A DNA stretch of 64,000 bases from an uncultured Christensenellaceae bacterium (GCA_910588685.1 CAJUPX010000005.1:1-64000); one strand, 5' to 3'. Counted from the first letter of the stretch, positions 33,856-42,439 are shown. The notes: generated from the sequence alone by a model not told the origin. Numbers and translations: made by a program.

Positions 33856-34128
33856 ATGTCTGATTTTTTAATTTTGGAAATGGCAAGCGTTTTCGGATAC
33901 CTTAACAACAGCCGACTTGATGAAAACGAAAAATATAATGCAATGGCTATTGAGCACGAGCAATTAATAAAAAAGCTTTGCGCTTCTTTGCCCGAAGATG
34001 AACGTGATGAAGTGTTTCGCAAACTCGACGATTTGCATAGCGATATGTTAGTTATGAACAACGACGAACATTTTAAATGCGGTTTTAAGCTTGGGCTTAC
34101 TATAGCCGCACAAAGCCTTTTAGATTAA
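33856..34128 (+). CDS. Small helical protein of unknown function
   Basis: A 90-residue protein, helical and acidic, with the pattern LILEMASVFGYLNNSRLDENEKY and a C terminus GFKLGLTIAAQSLLD. Similar small proteins with this ending occur in Clostridia next to phage-like repressors (from memory, DUF6809-like). AGGAG precedes the ATG. Its promoter carries the repressor palindrome, so it is likely silent until the repressor is relieved. Confidence 0.7.
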   Translation: MSDFLILEMASVFGYLNNSRLDENEKYNAMAIEHEQLIKKLCASLPEDERDEVFRKLDDLHSDMLVMNNDEHFKCGFKLGLTIAAQSLLD

Positions 34129-34138
34129 CCGCGGGTTA

Positions 34139-34837
34139 TTACCGTATACCTAATAAGTCTTTAATAACTTCGCCTGCGGCGATAAAACCCGCCGCGGGCG
34201 GAACAAACGATATACTTGCGGGCGCCGTTTTACCGCCGTCCTGCTCCGATACCGCGCCTGTCGCGGGCAGCTCCCGCGAAAACACTACTTTAACGCCGCT
34301 TATGCCGCGTTTTTTTAGTTCGCGGCGCATAACCCTTGCAAGAGGACACACGGAAGTTTTTTCAATATCCGCAACCTCGAACGCCGCGGGGTTCAGCTTA
34401 TTACCCGCGCCCATACAGCTTATTACCGGCACGCCGCACGCCTTTGCCCCCTCTATTATGGCGAGCTTGCCCGAAACAGTGTCGATTGCGTCAACCACGT
34501 AGTCGTAAACCGAAAAATCTATCTGACCGGCGTTTTCGGGCATAACGAACATTTTACGCGCTGTCACTTTGCACAGGGGATTAATCCGGGCAATGCGCTC
34601 CGCCGTAACCTCCGTTTTGTCGCGCCCGACCGTATTTTGCGTGGCTATTATCTGGCGGTTTAAGTTGGACAGGCTCACCGTATCGCCGTCAAAAATATCA
34701 AGCGCGCCAACGCCTGCCCTTACGAGCGCTTCCACAACGTAACCGCCTACGCCGCCCAGCCCGAACACCGCCGCGCGGCTTTTTTTTAATTTTTCAAGCC
34801 CGTCCCTGCCTACGAGCGCCTCCGTCCTGCTAAACAT
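34139..34837 (-). CDS. tcdA: tRNA threonylcarbamoyladenosine dehydratase
   Basis: A 232-residue E1-like (ThiF/MoeB superfamily) enzyme that cyclises t6A37 in tRNA to ct6A using ATP. It has the nucleotide-binding GLGGVGGYVVEALVRAG motif (about residues 26-42), DGDTVSLSNLNRQ (about 50-62) and the late SISFVPPAAGF segment typical of TcdA/CsdL. I use the ATG at 34837, preceded by GGAGG; an in-frame TTG four codons upstream lies inside that site. It is the first clearly chromosomal gene after the element and has a higher GC content. Confidence 0.93.
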   Translation of the reverse strand: MFSRTEALVGRDGLEKLKKSRAAVFGLGGVGGYVVEALVRAGVGALDIFDGDTVSLSNLNRQIIATQNTVGRDKTEVTAERIARINPLCKVTARKMFVMPENAGQIDFSVYDYVVDAIDTVSGKLAIIEGAKACGVPVISCMGAGNKLNPAAFEVADIEKTSVCPLARVMRRELKKRGISGVKVVFSRELPATGAVSEQDGGKTAPASISFVPPAAGFIAAGEVIKDLLGIR

Positions 34838-34916
34838 CTCCGCCTCCAAAATACATTATATATTATTCTCTTCACTCCGTCAAACGGCTTTTAACAAATG
34901 TTTCCTGTAAAAAAGC

Positions 34917-34959
34917 TTGACAGTTTAAATTTTATATATTATAATTAGAATAATTCTAA
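34917..34959 (+). promoter_or_regulatory. Perfect sigma-A promoter with Per-box-like palindrome
   Basis: TTGACA (34917-34922), 17 bases, TATAAT (34940-34945). The 15-bp palindrome TTAGAAT A ATTCTAA (34945-34959) starts at the last base of the -10 box and has the 7-1-7 layout of Fur/PerR sites. Confidence 0.85.
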
Positions 34960-34976
34960 CTATTATCAGGTGGAAT

Positions 34977-35345
34977 ATGACTGCGTATGCGAAAAAGATA
35001 TTAAACTTAATAAACGGCTCCTCTTCGCATATGACTGCGGAGCAGATATTTTTAGAGCTTAAAAAAACCGAGCCGAAGATTGTGCTTGCGTCCGTTTACA
35101 ATAATCTGGGCACGCTTTCAGCGGAAGGGCTTATACGTAAAATAGGAATGGACGGAGCGGCGGACAGGTACGACAAAACGATAAAGCACGATCACCTTGT
35201 CTGCAAAAAGTGCGGGAAAATTGCCGATTTTGGGTTTACCGACCTGACGGAAGGGCTGCAAAAGGAGCTTAACTGCGGCATACTCGGCTATGATTTAAAA
35301 ATTTATTACCTGTGCGCGGAGTGTAAAGCGGCGCAAAACTATTAA
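34977..35345 (+). CDS. perR: Fur-family regulator, PerR-like
   Basis: A 122-residue Fur-family repressor: N-terminal winged helix (MTAEQIFLELKKTEPKIVLASVYNNLGTLS in part, about residues 18-50), then DRYDKTIKHDHLVCKKCGK (about 62-80) with the His/Cys metal ligands, and a C-terminal CAEC pair. It likely senses peroxide or metal and represses itself and the adjacent rubrerythrin gene through the palindrome at 34945-34959. AGGTGG precedes the ATG; rubrerythrin follows after 18 bases. PerR rather than Fur is inferred from the neighbour. Confidence 0.82.
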   Translation: MTAYAKKILNLINGSSSHMTAEQIFLELKKTEPKIVLASVYNNLGTLSAEGLIRKIGMDGAADRYDKTIKHDHLVCKKCGKIADFGFTDLTEGLQKELNCGILGYDLKIYYLCAECKAAQNY

Positions 35346-35363
35346 AAATTTAAGGAGATTACT

Positions 35364-35900
35364 ATGAACAACTACAAAGGAACACAAACCGAAAAGAACC
35401 TGGAAGCGGCTTTTGCCGGAGAATCGCAGGCGAGAAATAAATATACTTATTTCGCCTCCGTTGCCAAAAAAGAGGGTTACGAGCAGATAGCAGGGCTCTT
35501 TTTAAAAACCGCCGATAACGAAAAAGAACACGCAAAAATGTGGCTTAAAGAGTTAAAAGGCATAGGCAACACAGCGGAAAACCTCGCCGCTGCCGCTGCC
35601 GGAGAAAATTATGAATGGACGGATATGTACGAGGAATTTGCCAAGACCGCCGAAAAAGAGGGCTTTAAGGAGCTTGCGGCTAAATTCCGCGCGGTCGGCG
35701 CAATTGAAAAGCAACACGAGGAAAGATACCGCGCTCTTCTTAAAAACGTAGAAACCGCCGCGGTATTCAAAAAGAGCGAAGTAAAGGTCTGGGAGTGCAG
35801 AAACTGCGGACATATCGTTGTTGGCACAGCCGCGCCCGGGGTATGCCCCGTATGCAACCACCCTCAAAGCTATTTTGAAATACACGCCGAAAATTATTAA
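35364..35900 (+). CDS. rbr: Rubrerythrin
   Basis: The 178-residue protein has a ferritin-like diiron domain (ESQARNKYTYFA and EKEHAKMW near residues 18-60, then EKQHEERYRALL near 115) and a C-terminal rubredoxin domain with CRNCGH and CPVCNHP. It reduces hydrogen peroxide in the cytoplasm of anaerobes. AAGGAGA lies upstream, and the gene shares the promoter of the PerR-like gene. A strong two-way terminator follows. Confidence 0.95.
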   Translation: MNNYKGTQTEKNLEAAFAGESQARNKYTYFASVAKKEGYEQIAGLFLKTADNEKEHAKMWLKELKGIGNTAENLAAAAAGENYEWTDMYEEFAKTAEKEGFKELAAKFRAVGAIEKQHEERYRALLKNVETAAVFKKSEVKVWECRNCGHIVVGTAAPGVCPVCNHPQSYFEIHAENY

Positions 35901-35910
35901 TAATAAATTC

Positions 35911-35943
35911 AAAACGCTCTGCGGAAATTCCGCAGAGCGTTTT
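35911..35943. terminator. Two-way terminator between rubrerythrin and tetR-type genes
   Basis: AAAACGCTCTGCGG (35911-35924), loop AAATT, CCGCAGAGCGTTTT (35930-35943): a 14-bp perfect stem ending in A and T runs, overlapping the stop of the convergent regulator gene. Confidence 0.95.
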
Positions 35944-36514
35944 ACTGTCCGCACCTCTGTTTCATAAAAGTTTTGTACCAGTTTAATGCAAACTGATAAA
36001 GCTGTTTTGCCGGCGCAGCCGCAAGTCCGCGGCAGTATTTAACGTATTCGCACAAAAGCCCCTCCACAAACACGCTTATCTCTATCTCTAAAAACTGCCT
36101 GTCCTTTATATCCCTGCTTGCATTGCACAGTTCCGTCAGCTTGTTTATTATTATACCGGACAGTTTTTCCGCCGAAAATAAAAAATCGTTTGTTCTGCAC
36201 ATCAGTCTGTAATTTTCCCGGTTTTTACCCATAAACTCAAAAAGTTCTTCAAAAAACTTTTCGTAGTCGTCCGTAGCCAAAAGCTTTACATTTGAATAAA
36301 ATTTGTCGGTTATTTCCCTCTCGAACTCCTCCACTACTCCGTAAATATCGTCGAAATGCGCATAAAACGTAGCGCGGCAGATATGCGCTCTTTCCACAAG
36401 CTCGCTTACGGATATTTTGCTTATCTCCTTCTTTTCCGCAAGCATTTCAATAAAAGTATCTTTTATGAGCTTGCGCGTTTTAACGGACGAATTATTTAGA
36501 TTTTTTACTTTCAT
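35942..36514 (-). CDS. TetR-family transcriptional regulator
   Basis: A 190-residue regulator with an N-terminal TetR helix-turn-helix (TRKLIKDTFIEMLAEKK, then ISVSELVERAHICRATFYAHF, about residues 13-57) and a divergent C-terminal ligand/dimer domain. It is divergent from the GT4 glycosyltransferase gene, which it may control. AAGGTAATAC precedes the ATG, and a perfect promoter lies at 36603-36631. Confidence 0.88.
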   Translation of the reverse strand: MKVKNLNNSSVKTRKLIKDTFIEMLAEKKEISKISVSELVERAHICRATFYAHFDDIYGVVEEFEREITDKFYSNVKLLATDDYEKFFEELFEFMGKNRENYRLMCRTNDFLFSAEKLSGIIINKLTELCNASRDIKDRQFLEIEISVFVEGLLCEYVKYCRGLAAAPAKQLYQFALNWYKTFMKQRCGQ

Positions 36515-36602
36515 TTGTATTACCTTTTACCTACAAACCTGAATTATCTGTTTAATTTTAAACATTTGGCGCGTTATGCGCTTGGCATTTTCGTTTGATT
36601 AA

Positions 36603-36631
36603 ATTATAATTGTATTATAAATAATTGTCAA
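36603..36631 (-). promoter_or_regulatory. Perfect sigma-A promoter of the tetR-type gene
   Basis: Minus-strand TTGACA (36626-36631), 17-base spacer, TATAAT (36603-36608). The untranslated leader is about 85 nt and contains the stem-like GCGC GTTAT GCGC near 36,571-36,583. Confidence 0.85.
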
Positions 36632-36735
36632 CACAGTATAAATTAAAACGGCGTTAAATAAAAACAGGCATATAGAAAATCAAAAACAGGAGAATAATCA
36701 GTTAAAAGTTAACCTGCATACAAGGAGGACTTATT

Positions 36736-37914
36736 ATGAAAATTGCAATAGTGTGCGACGTGTTGGGCGAAAAGAACAACGGTACTACTATCGCCGCAAA
36801 TAACCTTATAGATTATCTTAAATCGCGCGGACACGAGGTGCGCGTTTTATGCGCCGATAGCAGCAAAATAGGCACACAGGGATATTTCGTAGTACCTAAC
36901 AGAAATTTTCTATGCTTTAACGGCTACGTACAAAAAAACGGAGTGTCGCTTGCAAACCCCGACAAGGATATTATTACCGCCGCGATAGCCGGCTGCGACG
37001 TGGTGCATATAATGATGCCCTTTGCGCTCGGACTTGCGAGCGTTAAAATTGCTAAGAAGTTTAAAATTCCGGTAAGCGCGGGCTTCCACCTGCTTGCGGA
37101 AAACGTCACCTGCCATCTGCATATGCAGGACTTCAATATAGCAAACAAGGCGGTATACGCGCATTTTCACAAGCTGTACTCGCACTGCGACGCAGTACAT
37201 TATCCTACTCCTTATCTCAGGCGTTTGTACGAGGGTATGTACGGCAAAACAAACGGATACGTTATTTCCAACGGAGTAAACAACGACTTCAAACCCGCGA
37301 AACCGGCTGAGGATAACGGCAGATACCGCATACTTTACGTAGGCAGGCTGTCAAAGGAAAAAGCGCACAGCGTGCTTATAGACGCGGTAAAGCTGTCAAA
37401 ATACAGGGATAAAATCGAGCTGGTTTTTGCGGGCGGCGGACCTCTTAAAGAAAAGCTTGTAAAACAGGCGGAGGATTTGCCCGTGCAGCCCGTGTTCGGA
37501 TTTTTTTCGAGGAGCGAGCTTGTAAACGTTATAAACGGCGCATATCTCTATGTTCACGCCGCGGAAATCGAAGCGGAGGGCATAAGCTGCCTCGAAGCAA
37601 TGGCGTGCGGACTGGTGCCGGTAATATGCGATTCGGAGCGCTGCGCAACAAAGGATTACGCGCTTACGGAACACAGCCTGTTTAAAAACCGTGACGCGCA
37701 GGATTTAGCCGGTAAAATCGACTGGTGGATAGAGCACCCCGAGGAGCGCGAAAAATACTCGGTTAAATATGCGGAGGCATCCGGCGTAAAATTCGACCAG
37801 GAAGCGTGTATGGCGGCTATGGAAAAAATGCTGTCGGAAACTGCTTTCGGCGCAAACACGGGCGCAAAAAAGAAAAAACACGAAAAAAAGGCCGGCGAAG
37901 TTAAAAACGGATAA
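36736..37914 (+). CDS. GT4-family glycosyltransferase
   Basis: A 392-residue GT-B glycosyltransferase. The N-terminal domain has the NNGTTIAANNLIDYLKSRGH motif of GT4 lipid and sugar transferases. The C-terminal nucleotide-sugar domain has RILYVGRLSKEKAHSVLIDA (about residues 199-218) and the EX7E-like HAAEIEAEGISCLEAMACG (about 277-295). It resembles diacylglycerol 3-glucosyltransferases, so membrane glycolipid synthesis is likely but not certain. A Lys-rich tail ends the protein. AAGGAGG precedes the ATG. A 16-bp GC hairpin follows the gene. Confidence 0.85.
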   Translation: MKIAIVCDVLGEKNNGTTIAANNLIDYLKSRGHEVRVLCADSSKIGTQGYFVVPNRNFLCFNGYVQKNGVSLANPDKDIITAAIAGCDVVHIMMPFALGLASVKIAKKFKIPVSAGFHLLAENVTCHLHMQDFNIANKAVYAHFHKLYSHCDAVHYPTPYLRRLYEGMYGKTNGYVISNGVNNDFKPAKPAEDNGRYRILYVGRLSKEKAHSVLIDAVKLSKYRDKIELVFAGGGPLKEKLVKQAEDLPVQPVFGFFSRSELVNVINGAYLYVHAAEIEAEGISCLEAMACGLVPVICDSERCATKDYALTEHSLFKNRDAQDLAGKIDWWIEHPEEREKYSVKYAEASGVKFDQEACMAAMEKMLSETAFGANTGAKKKKHEKKAGEVKNG

Positions 37915-37969
37915 TTCTGTTACGCTTGAAAACGCGCAACACGTCTTTCAATTTGGTCAAGATAGATTT

Positions 37970-37995
37970 AAGGGGGGTACAACTGCGCCCCCCTT
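37970..37995. terminator. Terminator after the GT4 gene
   Basis: AAGGGGGG (37970-37977), ten bases, CCCCCCTT (37988-37995). It lies 56 bases after the GT4 stop and 15 bases before the end of the convergent RHS remnant. Confidence 0.65.
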
Positions 37996-38009
37996 CACTT
38001 ATAATAGAA

Positions 38010-39274
38010 TTAATTTTCTCTGAACAATAATTTCTTGCAGGGCGCGCCGTAGCAGACTTCTTCTTTTGCCAGCACAACTTTATTATCGCAAATTATGTAA
38101 TACACCCCTGCGGTCTGCGCCATATTCGCACACGCGGTTTTAATAGGTAAAATCTTCCCGTCGTCGTTACAGTCTGCTATTACGTAGCAACTGTCATTTT
38201 TATTGATAAATTTATACGCCGCCTTAAAAAACACCTCGTCATCGGTTCTATTATCGCTTATTATGGAATATTTTTCGTCGAGCTCGTAAAAAATCCGTTG
38301 TACGGCATTGCCGCGTTTTTTAATTGAACAAAGCTCGAAAAGTACCCTGTCGCGCTTATCCCCTGTATCTGAACGGATTTAGCTCTGCGATATCCGTATA
38401 CTCGGGATCTCCGCCTATCTTATAGTTTCCCCACGCATCGTACGTATACGTTACTACTTCTCTTTTATCCAGGTCGCTTATTATCCCTACTATATTGCCT
38501 TGGATATCTTTTTTGTAGATATAATATACTCTGCCGTATTTAAATCCCAAAAGCCCGGTTGTATCGTACAAAAATTCTAAGTTGTTGCCTTGCATTATCA
38601 GCCGGCCGCGGCTATCGTAATAATATTTTATTCCGTTCTTTTCTATACGCTTTCCGTCCGCATTGTATTTAAACGTATTGCCGTTGTAGCTCGCAAGACG
38701 CCTCCCCATCGTCCAGGTTGCCGCTTTGCCTCTGTATATTATCGGATTGCCTACGCTGTCGTATACAAATCTTTCTCCGTTATACGATATCAGTCTGTCG
38801 TCGCTGTATTTATAGGTTATTATTTTTCCTGTTCCTGCGGTGTGGGAGCCCGTCTTATATGCGGTTTCTTCGCGTTTTAATAAATTGCTGTTGTTATCAT
38901 AGCTGTAAAGCTTAGTAGTGTTGAAGTCGCGGTTGTCTTCGCGTATCAGTCTTTTTAATCCGTCGTCTGCAAACACAACAATATCCGCACGGTCTGAGGG
39001 GAGCCTGTCCGGAATTGTTACCTCCACTTTAATTCGGTTCGGAGGATAATCATAACAATAAATCAGCTCGGAATAAAATGCCGCCCGGACTTTTTCCTCC
39101 GGATTTTCGTAATTTTCGGTACGGTTCCCCGAGCAGACATATGTAATTTTTCTTTTACCCTCTGCACCCGTAATATTTATATAACCGTTTTTTTCGCTTT
39201 TTCCAAAGGCGACAAACGCAAACCTACCATATTTTCCGCAGAAATTTTTATAAAATCTTTCTCAAATTTATCCA
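38010..39274 (-). pseudogene. RHS-repeat gene remnant with frameshifts
   Basis: The middle frame (39027-38356) encodes YD-repeat RHS sequence (YDSVGNPIIYRG, YDSRGRLIMQGN, YTYDAWGNYKI) and stops at NPFRYRG, just where the RHS core normally continues. The likely start is the ATG at 39274 with a run of nine G as ribosome binding site. That frame reads 32 codons and stops unless a -1 shift occurs at an A7 tract near 39,195, which joins it to the RHS frame. A +1 shift at GGGG before 38,356 would join the RHS core to a tail (DRVLFELCSIKKRG to LLFREN, ending 38010). Such genes are polymorphic toxins or surface proteins; this one is short and decayed, or phase-variable. Confidence 0.75.
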
Positions 39275-39284
39275 TAAAAAATGT

Positions 39285-39293
39285 CCCCCCCCC
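39285..39293. repeat. Homopolymer of nine G at the RHS ribosome binding site
   Basis: On the minus strand a G9 tract replaces the Shine-Dalgarno sequence, about ten bases before the ATG at 39274. Slippage would change its strength or spacing. Confidence 0.7.
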
Positions 39294-39353
39294 TCTGTTA
39301 TAAAAAACACGTTTGTCAAAGCCGAAAACGCTGCATATTACCGTGCGTACCGC

Positions 39354-39872
39354 TTAAATTTCAATTAAATAACCGCCCTCGCGCAAAAGCTGTTCTATAC
39401 CTTCGAGCGCCTGTTCGCTGTCTGCGGAAACTGTGTGGTAATGGTATCCGTCCGTCACGCTCATAAGCGGCTTAGACGCCCCCGAAACGAGCGAACGGTA
39501 CAGCTCCTCCACGTGCGTGCGGTTGTATAAACTCAGCCTCGCAGAAATTTTTCCGTATACTCTGTGGTTAACGAAAATATCCTCTATACGCCCGCCCGCG
39601 TTGATTACGAGCACGCCCTCGTCGATTATCTCGTCAAAGGTATGGCGGCACTTAAAAATGCGTTCAACGCGGTTATTCTGCGATTTCCCGTCAATAATAT
39701 AGCCCCTGCTCGTAGCCGTAATATCATAGCCGTTGGCGCGCAGAATAGCTATATCCTGCACTATAACCTGCCGCGAAACCTTAAATCTCTCTTTTAAAAC
39801 GCTCGCAGGTATGGCGTTTTGCGTATTGCCGAGCAGGCTTAAAATTTCCCCGCGGCGTTTTTCGGCTTTCAT
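39354..39872 (-). CDS. niaR: NiaR-type transcriptional repressor of NAD synthesis
   Basis: A 172-residue protein with an N-terminal winged helix (RRGEILSLLGNTQNAIPASV, then FKVSRQVIVQDIAILRANGYDI, about residues 6-52) and a C-terminal 3H domain with its histidines (CRHTFDEI, NHRVYG, GYHYHTV). NiaR senses nicotinic acid and represses NAD biosynthesis genes. GGAGGCGG precedes the ATG, and the start overlaps the nadC stop by four bases, so it is the last gene of the nadB-nadC-niaR operon and likely acts on the palindrome upstream of nadB. Confidence 0.92.
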   Translation of the reverse strand: MKAEKRRGEILSLLGNTQNAIPASVLKERFKVSRQVIVQDIAILRANGYDITATSRGYIIDGKSQNNRVERIFKCRHTFDEIIDEGVLVINAGGRIEDIFVNHRVYGKISARLSLYNRTHVEELYRSLVSGASKPLMSVTDGYHYHTVSADSEQALEGIEQLLREGGYLIEI

Positions 39873-40732
39873 TCCGCCTCCAGAGCTTTAAGATTTTTAA
39901 GCGACAAATCGAGTATGGGCGCGCTGTGCGTCAAAGCCCCGCTCGAAACAAAATCCACGCCCGTTTCTATTATCTTTGATATATTCTCTTTAGTTACGTT
40001 TCCGCTGCACTCGGTAAGCGCCCTGCCGCCGATAAGCACAACGGCTTTTTTCATATCCTCAACGCTCATATTGTCGAGCATAATTATATCAGCGCCCGCC
40101 TCTACCGCCTCTCGGCACATCTCGAGGTTTTCCGCCTCCACCTCGATTTTATGCACGAACGAACAGTATTGCTTAGCCGCCTCTACGGCTTGCTTTACGC
40201 CGCCCGCCGCCGCAATATGATTGTCTTTAAGCATAACTCCGTCCGAAAGATTATAACGGTGATTGTTGCCGCCGCCGATTTTAACCGCATATTTTTCAAA
40301 TATACGCATATTCGGCGTAGTTTTTCTCGTGTCGAGCAGCTTTGTTTTGCTGCCCTCCAACAGTTTTACCACCCCGGCGGTGTAGGTAGCAATGCCGCTC
40401 ATTCTCTGCAAATAGTTGAGCGCGGTGCGCTCTCCCGACAGTAAAACGCGGATATCCCCCGTAATAACTCCTATAAGCTGCCCTTTGCTCACGCGGTCGC
40501 CCTCGTCAACGTAAAACTCAAAAACCGTTTCCGCGTCCAGAAGCTCAAAAGTACGCGCAAACACGTTTAAACCGCATATTACGCCGTCCTGCTTGCAGAT
40601 AAGCTGCACGCAGCCCTTTTTCGCGTTCCTTATTACGGCGCCCGTGCTGATATCCTCGCTCGTTATATCCTCTTTAAGCGCGTTTTTTATAAGCTCGTCC
40701 GCGCTGAGAGCCATACTTTCGTAATTAAACAT
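39869..40732 (-). CDS. nadC: Nicotinate-nucleotide pyrophosphorylase (carboxylating)
   Basis: A 287-residue quinolinate phosphoribosyltransferase that converts quinolinate and PRPP to nicotinate mononucleotide. It has the family blocks GERTALNYLQRMSGIATYT (about residues 90-108), LDTRKTTPNMR (about 124-134), GGGNNHRYNLSDG (about 143-155) and KIEVEAENL. Length is normal. GGGGAGAAG precedes the ATG; it overlaps nadB by eight bases and niaR by four. Confidence 0.96.
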   Translation of the reverse strand: MFNYESMALSADELIKNALKEDITSEDISTGAVIRNAKKGCVQLICKQDGVICGLNVFARTFELLDAETVFEFYVDEGDRVSKGQLIGVITGDIRVLLSGERTALNYLQRMSGIATYTAGVVKLLEGSKTKLLDTRKTTPNMRIFEKYAVKIGGGNNHRYNLSDGVMLKDNHIAAAGGVKQAVEAAKQYCSFVHKIEVEAENLEMCREAVEAGADIIMLDNMSVEDMKKAVVLIGGRALTECSGNVTKENISKIIETGVDFVSSGALTHSAPILDLSLKNLKALEAE

Positions 40733-42029
40733 TTTTCTTCTCCCCTATTTTTTCAAGCAAAAGTCTTTTATATTCCCCGAGCAGTTTTTCCGGCTCGGCA
40801 TAGTATGTCAAATCCAGCTTGTCCGCGGCATATTCCGCGTCCGGCTTACTGTAAGCCTCAAAATTTCCGGCTATATCCGCCGCGGCGCGCTGCGCAAACA
40901 AAAGACTTTCCAAAAGCGAGTTGGAGGCAAGCCTGTTTGCTCCGTGCACTCCGTTGCAGCACGTTTCGCCTACCGCATAAAGCCGCGCCATAGTGGTTTG
41001 ACCCTGTAATCCGCTGCGCACTCCGCCCATAAAATAATGCTGCGCAGGCACTACGGGAATACACTCGGTAAATACGTCGTAGCCCTCTTTTTTACAGTGC
41101 TCCACAATCGAGGGAAAATGCGAACGCACTTCGCCGGGGTCTATCCCGCGCATATCGAGCCAGACGTGCGGTGTACCGTCCTTTTCCATCTGCTTTAAAA
41201 TTTCCGCGGTAACTACGTCGCGCGGGCGCAGTTCGTCGGTAAATCTGTTAAAATTTTTATCGCGCAGCACCGCGCCCTCGCCGCGCACCGATTCGGAAAT
41301 CAAAAAACTGCGCACCCCTTTTTGGGGCGTATAAAGCGTTGTTGGGTGAATCTGAATATAATCGATATTGTCAACGGCAACGCCGCGTTTAAGACATATA
41401 GCCACGCCGTCGCCCGTTAAAATACGAAAATTCGTAGAGTGCTCGAAAATACCGCCGATACCGCCGCACGCAAGCACCGTATAGCTTGCAAAAACCGTGC
41501 TCACGGCTTTGATTTTGTTATCCGAGAGCACTGCGCCGAAGCACTCGTTTTTGCGGGTAATAAGGTCGAGCAGCGTTGTTTCCGGACAAATCTCCACGTT
41601 TTCAAGCCCGCTTACAAATTCCATAAGTTTTGCGGTTATTTCCTTGCCGGTGCAGTCCTCGTGATAGCAAATGCGCTTTTTAGAGTGCCCTCCCTCGCGC
41701 GTGGCGGCAAGCGAACCGTCGGGATTGCGCGCAAAATCCACGCCCAAGCGGATAAGTCCGTCTATTACGCCGGGCGACTCCTTAATCATACAGGTCACCG
41801 CCTCGGGATTATTCTCGTAATGCCCCGCCCGCATAGTGTCCTCAAAGTAGCTTTCAAAATCCGCGTCGCCCTGCATACGGCATATTCCGCCCTGCGCAAG
41901 ATAGCTGTCGCTCTTTTCGGGAACGTCCTTGCAAACAAGTAAAACACTGAGGCTGCGCGGCAGATTGAGCGCGCAGTTAAGCCCCGCAACCCCCGCGCCT
42001 ATAATTATAACGTCGTAACTGTTTTTCAA
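40725..42029 (-). CDS. nadB: L-aspartate oxidase
   Basis: A 434-residue FAD enzyme that oxidises aspartate to iminoaspartate for quinolinate synthesis. It has the FAD motif DVIIIGAGVAGLNCAL (about residues 5-20), the substrate-site HPTTLY and HYFMGGVR blocks, and GANRLASNSLLESLLFA. It is about 100 residues shorter than E. coli NadB, missing most of the C-terminal helical domain, as in some Clostridia. The start codon is TTG with AGGA upstream. nadA, the usual partner, is not in the window. Confidence 0.93.
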   Translation of the reverse strand: MKNSYDVIIIGAGVAGLNCALNLPRSLSVLLVCKDVPEKSDSYLAQGGICRMQGDADFESYFEDTMRAGHYENNPEAVTCMIKESPGVIDGLIRLGVDFARNPDGSLAATREGGHSKKRICYHEDCTGKEITAKLMEFVSGLENVEICPETTLLDLITRKNECFGAVLSDNKIKAVSTVFASYTVLACGGIGGIFEHSTNFRILTGDGVAICLKRGVAVDNIDYIQIHPTTLYTPQKGVRSFLISESVRGEGAVLRDKNFNRFTDELRPRDVVTAEILKQMEKDGTPHVWLDMRGIDPGEVRSHFPSIVEHCKKEGYDVFTECIPVVPAQHYFMGGVRSGLQGQTTMARLYAVGETCCNGVHGANRLASNSLLESLLFAQRAAADIAGNFEAYSKPDAEYAADKLDLTYYAEPEKLLGEYKRLLLEKIGEKKNV

Positions 42030-42059
42030 ATTAATCCTGCTTATTTAAGTATTTTACTT

Positions 42060-42101
42060 AGTTTACAATAAAACTTTACACCTGTCAAGTCAGATGTAAA
42101 G
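42060..42101 (-). promoter_or_regulatory. nadB promoter with NiaR-type operator
   Basis: Minus-strand -35 TTGACA (42083-42088), 17 bases, -10 TAAACT (42060-42065). The -35 lies inside an imperfect palindrome spanning 42074-42101 whose arms are CTTTACACCTGTC and, inverted, CTTTACATCTGAC. Consistent with NiaR repression by promoter occlusion; it may also act as a weak terminator for the upstream gene. Confidence 0.75.
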
Positions 42102-42112
42102 TTTTTTATAAA

Positions 42113-42439
42113 TTAATTGATTTGAAAATACTGTTTTAAAGCATAGCTTATATTGCCGTCAGCAATATTGTTTATAGGCGCGAGCGGGAAGCCCGAGTCC
42201 GCTACCGTAACCGCGGTTTCTACGCCGGGCTGAGCGGCGGGTGCGGAAGCGGGCGTTGCGGCGGGCGCAAACGCGCTGACCGCTGATATTATTCCGGCTA
42301 TTTCCTCCGCGCTTTTCAAAGCCGATTTTATGTCGTCGCCGCCTATCGTTTCAACAAGCGGTTTAACCTCTTCTATGAGCTCGCGGGCGTTAGTTTTTCC
42401 TCCGTACAACAACAGCGCTAATATTACCAGTAGTTGCAT
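42113..42439 (-). CDS. Small protein with hydrophobic N terminus
   Basis: A 108-residue protein starting MQLLVILALLLYGGK, then a helical acidic part and an Ala/Pro-rich stretch (AFAPAATPASAPAAQPG). AAGGAA precedes the ATG. It is divergent from the 94-residue gene at 42490; similar small pairs are common in Clostridia, but I know no function. Confidence 0.65.
   Translation of the reverse strand: MQLLVILALLLYGGKTNARELIEEVKPLVETIGGDDIKSALKSAEEIAGIISAVSAFAPAATPASAPAAQPGVETAVTVADSGFPLAPINNIADGNISYALKQYFQIN

Noticed and set aside
34838..34849. Four extra N-terminal residues of TcdA from a TTG start
   Set aside because: The TTG lies within the GGAGG site that serves the ATG at 34837.
42074..42101. 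Palindrome upstream of nadB as only a terminator
   Set aside because: It contains the -35 of a plausible nadB promoter and precedes an operon encoding NiaR; an operator explains it better, though partial terminator activity is possible.
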